From: Hypholoma sublateritium FD-334 SS-4
Lineage: Eukaryota > Basidiomycota > Agaricomycetes > Agaricales > Strophariaceae
Assembly (NCBI GenBank): GCA_000827495.1
Contig: KN817593.1
Span: forward strand, 1-64,000
Direction of reading: 5' to 3'
Length of the DNA: 64,000 nucleotides
Both the position numbers and the translations under genes were made by a program. The notes under the pieces are model-generated. The model was not told the DNA's origin and made no database searches. It was given only the letters and a program-made list of their open reading frames with translations. Below, piece after piece: positions 57,778-64,000 of the stretch. The number at the start of each line of letters is the position of its first letter. Positions within the stretch are counted from its first letter, which is position 1.

Positions 57778-58552
57778 CTAGAACTCGTGGAATTGGTAGC
57801 ATCTCCTCAAACGGAATCGTCCACCTTGGCGAACTTCGTGAATGAATCTGAAACGGATTATGTTCACAATGAGGAAGATGAACCGTTTGTGAACGACTAA
57901 CTGATTGACAATATAATCCACACGAGCTGCATCATCCAGGCGCATATTGATGAATTCTTGGTCAGTCCTTGCCAGGCGCATGACGACAATGTCGCCTCGC
58001 CATATGTTGTCGAGTGTTTCGTTGAGACGTAGGTGGATATGATTTTGGCAGAAAAGTACATAGTGGTGGGCCTGCCCATTGTCAACGAGCGTGATGTGAG
58101 TGTCATGAATGAAAGGTTGGATGAAACGATCTTCGAAGAGAGCCTCCACCCATGGATATCGGCTTGCAGTGCGACTTCCAGGGCCGTGAACCAGCCGGCG
58201 CTGTGAGGTCTGGGTGATCACGTCTTTCCATGCAACGGCCCGCCTATGAGCGGAATAGAGACGCGCTCTGAGAAACAATTGAAGACCCTGGAACCACAAT
58301 AAAAAATCAGGAGCCATTCGTACTGGATTATGCAATGAACTTACTCTTCGAGAGGGGGGAGGCAAGCATCCGCGATTGCTGGAAGGCATTAATTGAAGGA
58401 TACCTGTGACGATACGGTGAAGTTGACGTCGGATGTGTTCGTATTTTATATCGCAATTCAAACAATAAGCAAAGCATTTCAGGGCACTTATGGCAAGCGG
58501 AGCACCTAAACCGAGAAAGTGTGCGTCTTGTGAACGTAGATAGAAAGTACAA
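57778..58552 (-). CDS. Uncharacterised protein with Cys-rich N-terminus, at least two exons
   Basis: Exon 2 (58287-57778) and the exon ending at 58345 are joined by a GTAAGT..CAG intron in frame. The first part reads FLGLGAPLAISALKCFAYCL then NCDIKYEHIRRQLHRI. The second reads GLQLFLRARLYSAHRRAVAW, PWVEALFEDRFIQPF, HYVLFCQNHIHLRLNETLDN, WRGDIVVMRL and DYIVNQLVVHKRF, and ends with a basic tail. It resembles a common Agaricomycete hypothetical family. The 5' end is not resolved; 58552 is the limit of the open frame. Confidence 0.55.
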
Positions 58553-58850
58553 TCATCGAGTCACTGAAAGTCATTGAAGCGCCCAACTACCTGCGACCCT
58601 CTGCGACCGACATTCGAACACCTCATTTGGCTTGCAATTGACTCACTGTTCCATATTTCATTACGTGACGCTATAAAACGATAAACCGGGACAGTGGGAC
58701 AATGGAATTGCTCAAACTGAGAAATGATTGGCGGGACTGAAATGGTGACGATGATAGAGTAAGGTCTCAGACAAGCCCATACCCCATCGCGAGCTTTTAA
58801 ATAAAAGCGTAGCAGAGCAAAAAGCAAAAAAAACAGCGCATGTGTTAACA

Positions 58851-61800
58851 ATGTCTTCCTTCTTCAGACGTACTTTGGGGATTTCGCGAGACTCTCCAGA
58901 CGTCGAGTCTTACGATCTTGATCCGGATGACCCCATGCAAGAACACTCGACGACGGCACCCCTTCCACATCAGGGGGCCCTTGCGCATTCCTCTTCTCCT
59001 GTTCATGTGCATTATCGCTCTGATTATGTACATAGTTACCCCCCTCCTAGCGCCCAGGTGCATTCTAATCCCGTCGCGTTACCTCCTTCCGCTCCTGAAC
59101 AATCCTACGCTGCCCCTCGTGCTGCTGCTCATGCTGTTCTTCATGCACCTCCATCTGATGTCTCTGAACATCCGATCCCACCTACTACGGTTCGAGATAG
59201 TTCTGGAACACGAGAATCGCCAGCGGAGCCACATTTCGCGGAGCCTAACAGCATTCGACCAATGGTGCCTGCTCAAGAGCAAAGATTGAGGCGTGAAACC
59301 CGTGACGATACCGCTCTTCCAAAACATCGACTTCAGCGCCAAACGAAGACACCACGTCCATTTTATGAAGAGCCGGTGAGTACTCATGATGCGGCGAACT
59401 AAACATTCGTACGCTGATGTAAAAGTCAAAGCGCGACACGTTAACACTCAGACTCCGCAACCAATTACGAGAGGAATTCCAGGCCCGAGAAGCAAGCTTT
59501 ATGAATGGCCAAGCTCAGGTTTTGGCGGAGGAGAAGTACAAGATGGAGGAACGAATCCGAATATATCAAGAGGAAGCAGCTCTAGCTACTCAGAAAGCGA
59601 ACCATGATGCCGAGATTGCAATTCAGGCGATAAGGGCAAAGGCTGAGCAATTTCTTGAGGAGGTAAGGACTAATATGGGCAACGATTCAAAGAACAGAGA
59701 ACAAGAGCTTCTTGAGAAGCTTCGCGGTGCGGAAGAGGATATGGATGCAATTCGTAGGGGATCAAACGATCAGGCAGAAGCACTTAGTAGGGCGCAGGAA
59801 GAAGCCAGACAGGCACGGCAGGAGGCAGAAGAGGCGAGGGCGGAGGCAGAAACAATGGGATTGAGATTGATGAAGGCGAATACTGGACGCGGACCGACGG
59901 AGGTGTGTGTTAGTTTTCTGGGAAAACTCATGCTGATATAGCCAATCAGGAGCAAGAATACAGGGACGGATCGAGCAGGAAGAAGGGCAAAACCGTTTTA
60001 CGATCAGAGTTGAGTGATACTGAAGACGAAACTATAATGCGCCTTGTAGGGGTTTCCTCTCAGGTTCGTCTCTTCTTGTGCATGCATGTGCTTAATCGTA
60101 GAGTTTTCACGAACTCCATTAGATCCAAGAAGCGTCGTCCCCTCCGCCATCTGCTCAGGTCGATCTTTTTATTGCAGAATATATTGTAGCTAACTTGTGC
60201 TATGCATCAGCCCCGAGGTACCGAGAATGAAGATGATGACATGGGCCTGACGCCCTCTTCATCACAGGTCAGCCCATGTTGGTTCATGGAGTGAATAACC
60301 TCTGACTTAATGCTAGACTCCAACTCGCCAGCAAACAATATTCCCTCCGCCGTCTTCGCAGGTCGGTCTTTCTTTATCGAGAGATTGTCATAGCTAATTG
60401 GTCCTAAAGGCTCCGCTTCGTCAGTCTTGTGGGGGTAGAGATGAAGATGACGACATGGGCCTGATGCCTTCTTCAATTCAGGTCGGCCCATGCTGTTCAT
60501 GAAGTGATTACCGTCTGATCCGATGCCAGGCTCCGAACCCTCGCCAGCACAAAATATCGCCTCTGCCGTCTGCTCAGGTTAGTCTTTCTTTACCGACGGG
60601 TTTACATTTATCGCTGCTGACTTGTCCCGCTTCGTCAGCCTCGACGCGGTAGGGATGAAAATGATGAAATGGGCGCGCCGCCCGCTCTCTCTCAGCAGGT
60701 CAGCCCTTTTTGGTGGTGAAGTGGATGCCGTTAGAATTCAATGCTAGGTCACATCCCCTCTACAGCACACATACCGAGGCGGAGGCGGAATAAGCCTTCA
60801 ACCTCGGGTATGGCCTTTATCGTATGTAGACGGTCATGCGACTGATCATTCATTAGGTTCTGCAACCTCAGCGGCACTCACGCCCTCGAGGTGGAGGGGG
60901 CGCAAGAGTCGACATACGCATGGGGGCCGAAAGTCGCGGCAACAATGAAAGTGGAAACCGAAGGCAAACGAACAGTAGATCCGAAGAGCAGAATTCAGCC
61001 AACCCTCGCACATCCGGAGCCGATAAAGATGGAAATAGCCCAAGTGAGATGGAAGACGAACACGAAGCTCGCAGGCAAGTTCGTCCTATAAGAAGGAAGT
61101 ATAATATATTTCGGCAAACGCGACCTCGGGGCTCAAATCCAGAGAGAGCTGTTGCGCTGGTGTGTCACTTCGGTCGTCAATAAGGATCCAATGAACTGAT
61201 GTTTTAAATAGAGTGCAGTAAGGTCGTTGATGAACACGCTCATGCATATCAAGGGCGACAGTGAAATCAAGAAGGTGAAACTGGCGGATTTAACTGAGGT
61301 AGAACTGTTTGACAGTGGCGAGGGCGATGGACCTCAACTGGACCCCATGCGCCCATATTTCGGCAAGCATTTCTTAAAAAAGGGTTGGCATCACACCTTG
61401 CGAGACCTGTTCATTGAGAGGATGCAGCAGGATTACAGCCCTTTCAGCGAACAGGAAGAAGACAACATTGGCTTTATGTTTGACGAGCGTATTGGTCGTT
61501 TGAGGAGAGAATGGGCCCACCAAATGAAGATGTCGGGAAATGGCATGGAGGAGATTGCCTTACGGGCAGCGCAGAACAGAGCATCGACGCGTAGAGTTAC
61601 TGTGAGTCATTTCAATTAGTTCTTTGAAAGGTTATTCTGATTGTCAGCGTCACCCACCTAGTTATACGACAACCGACGAGAAGTTGCCCTCGGCAATGTC
61701 AAGAAACCAGATGGCAGCATCGATGAAGGATGGCGAGCAACACTGCGACTCATCAACAAGCTAGGTTCCCAGGGTATGAGCTCAGATGAAAGCGGATGGG

Positions 61801-62117
61801 AAGGGGAAGGAACACGACGACGACGGGTGTACGTCATCAAAAGGCGGAAATGGCGAAGTTCAGAAACCCAGAACCGATTGGAGATTGTGGACGCCAGCAT
61901 GAACACAACAAATGCTTTCGGGCGCCCTCGTTGTGGTAATGCACCTCGGGAGCGAATCAGATCGGCTTCTGGGCCAGTGAGTGTGCGCGACCCAGTGACT
62001 GGATGCCCGCGAAATATCTACAATAACGAATTCGTCGCTGGTTTGACAAATGCGCAGCACCGTGCATTGGATATGAAGGAAGCGATGGATTTAGGACATG
62101 TCCAACTTGTATATTAG
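58851..62117 (+). CDS. Uncharacterised Agaricomycete protein, 875 aa, thirteen exons
   Basis: Exons 58851-59375, 59426-59902, 59950-60063, 60123-60158, 60211-60267, 60317-60361, 60425-60481, 60530-60577, 60639-60698, 60748-60807, 60857-61159, 61212-61601 and 61662-62117 sum to 2628 nt, all introns in phase 0. A TTTTAAATAAAA element lies about 45 bp before the ATG. The N-terminus is disordered (Pro/Ser/His-rich). Residues about 176-335 form a long Glu/Ala/Arg coiled coil (EEARQARQEAEEARAEAE). The middle is built of short duplicated exons, listed separately. The C-terminal third looks globular: MNTLMHIKGDSEIKKVKLAD, LRDLFIERMQQDYSPFSEQE, LYDNRREVALGNVKKPDGS, TNAFGRPRCGNAPRERIRS and GCPRNIYNNEFVAGL. 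I recognise the C-terminal pattern (FGRPR.G..PRERIRS, P.N.Y) as a high-copy hypothetical family in Agaricomycetes, often near transposons. Function unknown. Confidence 0.78.
60123..60807 (+). repeat. Tandemly duplicated exon pair inside the 875-aa gene
   Basis: Two exon types alternate. Type A (57, 57 and 60 nt at 60211, 60425 and 60639) reads PRGTENEDDDMGLTPSSSQ, GGRDEDDDMGLMPSSIQ and PRRGRDENDEMGAPPALSQQ. Type B (36, 45, 48 and a diverged 60 nt at 60123, 60317, 60530 and 60748) reads like TPTRQQTIFPPPSSQ and APNPRQHKISPLPSAQ. Flanking introns are also related (GTCAGCCCATG.., GTCGGTCTTTCTTTA..). The period is 214 bp for type A at both steps. Confidence 0.85.
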
Positions 62118-62149
62118 ATGATGTGCCTGTTGATGTATTTGTTTCTCAA

Positions 62150-62860
62150 ATATATGAAGAACTAAGTGAAGACAACCTACAAAGTAATCAACGACGATGG
62201 CCACCTATGTCCAGAGAGACTTGAAATTGAAATAGAGAACATTGGTCCAGAGGACGATACCAGATAATCCAACCCGTGGAGTTCGGAGTTGGAATGTTCA
62301 AGTCGACGGCATTCATTGTCGTGTCCCAGTCCTGGCGACCTGATTATTTCAAGTGAGGTATCGCGTCTGTCGTCCACTGAGCGGAAATGATGGGAGGAAG
62401 ATGTTGAGAAGACGTTTAAGAGTCGCATGTCGCCCTGGCGGTCAAGGCGATTATGTGGGGACAGGCGCATGGAACCATGGCCGTTCCGAACTTGATGAAA
62501 TCAAACAAAGATTAGGGGCTGGAGTATACCAGATAATCCAGCAGACTTCAAGCGCCCTGACCTTATTCAAGTTGGATGTTTGAACAACGATTGAACTGCT
62601 TGCTAAATTGTAGCTCCGATCAAACTCCGAACGCAAATGTCCTCATGCGCGGTTGGCAGTGGCCGAGTCAACTCTCTCCTTTCACCTGAATTGCAGCCTG
62701 GATTACTTCGGATTATCTGAAGTATTCGATACTCTATCTGAAAGAATCGATACCTCTGTTGTTGGTCCTGGAAGATTGAAATATCAGCCACACACTTTCG
62801 GCGCACTTCGCACAAATGTACGCATTCAGCATGCCAGTGGTAGCATATAATTCAATGTTT
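62150..62860. repeat. Dispersed repeat, copy C (reverse orientation)
   Basis: Relative to copies A and B this copy is inverted. On the plus strand GGATTACTTCGGATTATCTG near 62700 and GATTGAAATATCAGCCACAC match the complement of copy A. The encoded text on the plus strand (STLSFHLNCSLDYFGLSEVF, GRLKYQPHTF) is related to A and B. ACCAGATAATCCA occurs twice, near 62263 and 62527. Confidence 0.65.
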
Positions 62861-63001
62861 TTCAGTACAGTGCAACTCGAATCTATAGATGTCAACTTAA
62901 GGCTCGATCTACCGAAGCTTCACATATCCGTATAATCAAGGTCAGGATCACTTTCGGTTCATCTTCACGGCAATGCTAATGCTTGTGCATATACTACACA
63001 G

Positions 63002-64000
63002 ATGCCACTTTCCTTCGACTATGCGCGGGGAAGCGCATTTGTTGATAATGGACGTCTGTATTATTCTCCCAATTGCTCACGTCCCGTAATCATCCCTCCC
63101 CGTGGACCGTTTTTCGAGTCGACGTCCCCTTTTACCGGGCGGCGACTAGCGTTTTCTGATTTCTTACAGCCAGTTTGGTGGTCGCAGAGCTGGTCTTGGC
63201 TCTCATTCGTTCCGCTGCAGCCAACCTACACATCGTTCCCCTTTGAGCCTTTAACGTGGATGCCGCCCATTGTCCCTGTCGAAATCTCTGTCACGAACCC
63301 TCCCAACGGCAAAGAGGTCAAACATATGTTCAGGATGCACAAGGACGTTGCTTCTACATGGCTCAAGCAAGAACAGCTTCTTGTCACTGCCGCAAACAAA
63401 ATCCGTGTCAAACATGGCATCTTCAGTACTACACCACCACTGCCATCATCGTTTGGTTTTGCACGAGCCCATAAGTCGCATGCTTTGGCGAAGCAAATGG
63501 CTTCAATCTCGCGCGACTGGTTTGGCGTTCTGATGGGATGGTTAGCAAGCATCATTGCAGAAGTTGGGATTTCAAAGCATCAACGAGTACACACTGAGAA
63601 CTTGCCGGTGCCGTATTGGTATTGGTTTCTTTTGAATGAAGGGATGCCCCACCACTGGTTGGATGGTTTACGATTTTCACCCGTTGGACTTATTGGCCAT
63701 GACACACTACGTGCAGGAATTGTTTTCTCATGGGCGGAAGACCAACACAGCCGCCCGCCTATTGATTTCTTCTATAACCACTCGATTCCCATGTTTTTCC
63801 CTTGGTCCATTAAAGAAGAACAGCTGATTGCTCGTGATCCTTCTCTGTCTTACCTGCGCCCGCCAAACGAACTCATCCAGAATGCTTTATCATTCCTTTC
63901 AAAAACTCCGCAAAGTCTTCCTTTGGCCGCCTTCACCATGAAATGTTTTTTACGGGCAGACTATGACGGGCCTCTGAAAAAGGAAACTTTACATGTTCTT
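63002..64000 (+). CDS. Uncharacterised Agaricomycete family protein, copy 2 (3' truncated by window)
   Basis: An uninterrupted frame of 333 codons runs from the ATG at 63002 to the window edge. It shares the order of blocks with the gene at 23862: QPVWWSQSWSWLSFVPLQP, PFEPLTWMPPIVP, PPLPSSFGFAR, a hydrophobic WFGVLMGWLASIIAEV, WLDGLRFSPVGLIG and LRAGIVF with RPPIDFFYNHSIPMFF. As in copy 1, the ATG directly follows an acceptor-like TACACAG, so a 5' exon may precede it. Clear paralogy but substantial divergence indicates an old duplication. No function is known to me. Confidence 0.75.
   Translation, partial: MPLSFDYARGSAFVDNGRLYYSPNCSRPVIIPPRGPFFESTSPFTGRRLAFSDFLQPVWWSQSWSWLSFVPLQPTYTSFPFEPLTWMPPIVPVEISVTNPPNGKEVKHMFRMHKDVASTWLKQEQLLVTAANKIRVKHGIFSTTPPLPSSFGFARAHKSHALAKQMASISRDWFGVLMGWLASIIAEVGISKHQRVHTENLPVPYWYWFLLNEGMPHHWLDGLRFSPVGLIGHDTLRAGIVFSWAEDQHSRPPIDFFYNHSIPMFFPWSIKEEQLIARDPSLSYLRPPNELIQNALSFLSKTPQSLPLAAFTMKCFLRADYDGPLKKETLHVL

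Noticed and set aside
1..64000. CRISPR arrays, bacterial operons, rRNA genes, LTR retrotransposon polyproteins
   Set aside because: None of the diagnostic patterns is present: no regular direct repeats with spacers, no Shine-Dalgarno-linked gene runs, no rRNA core sequences, and no reverse transcriptase or integrase motifs.

Overview
The window is nuclear DNA of a filamentous basidiomycete, almost certainly an Agaricomycete. The reasons are: introns of about 40-70 bp with GT(A/G)NGT donors and CTNAC-type branch points in nearly every gene; a Rax2-type polarity protein that ends in an SH3 domain; a Plavaka-type (KDZ superfamily) transposon and a Tnp2/CACTA-like transposon; and several large uncharacterised protein families that I know only from Agaricomycete genomes. 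No bacterial, organellar or viral signal was seen. GC content is strongly mosaic, from AT-rich blocks (3.6-4.7, 31-33, 47-50 kb) to two very GC-rich islands (7.5-10.6 and 28.8-30.7 kb). Isolated N bases occur only in the first 2.9 kb.

Layout. 1-1735 is the 3' end of a Rax2-like gene. 2020-3580 is a REI1 (60S subunit maturation factor) gene with two in-frame stops and a frameshift. A three-unit 180-bp tandem repeat, a 133-aa four-exon gene and a broken OPT peptide-transporter fragment follow. After GC island 1 come a small coiled-coil/membrane-anchor gene (10.8-11.6 kb), a short RMI1-like gene (13.7-14.3 kb), a conserved five-exon gene (14.8-15.7 kb) and a decayed bHLH transcription-factor gene (16.2-17.1 kb). 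An intact Plavaka transposase (1331 aa, ten exons) fills 17.2-21.7 kb. An intact 953-aa member of an uncharacterised family lies at 23.9-26.8 kb; a second member starts at 63.0 kb and runs off the window.

GC island 2 has a TATA box in front and contains repeated exon/intron-like units. It is followed by a poorly resolved AT-rich stretch, an NMD3 (60S export adaptor) remnant at 34.1-34.9 kb and an intact Tnp2-like transposase (1184 aa, five exons, 36.0-39.8 kb). Further on are a LisH-CTLH-CRA remnant, an AT-rich but fully open ten-exon gene of 630 aa, a C2-domain remnant, a WD40 gene, a 253-aa gene, and a 13-exon, 875-aa gene whose middle consists of duplicated short exons. Three copies (42.2, 52.8, 62.2 kb) of a dispersed repeat that encodes a decayed protein punctuate this half.

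Taken together this is an accessory, repeat-rich compartment. Apparently autonomous transposons and lineage-specific families are intact, while copies of conserved cellular genes (REI1, NMD3, OPT, bHLH, C2, LisH-CTLH-CRA) are broken. The genes do not form a pathway. Exon coordinates come from hand splicing; where exon lengths sum to an exact multiple of three without internal stops I treat the model as reliable.
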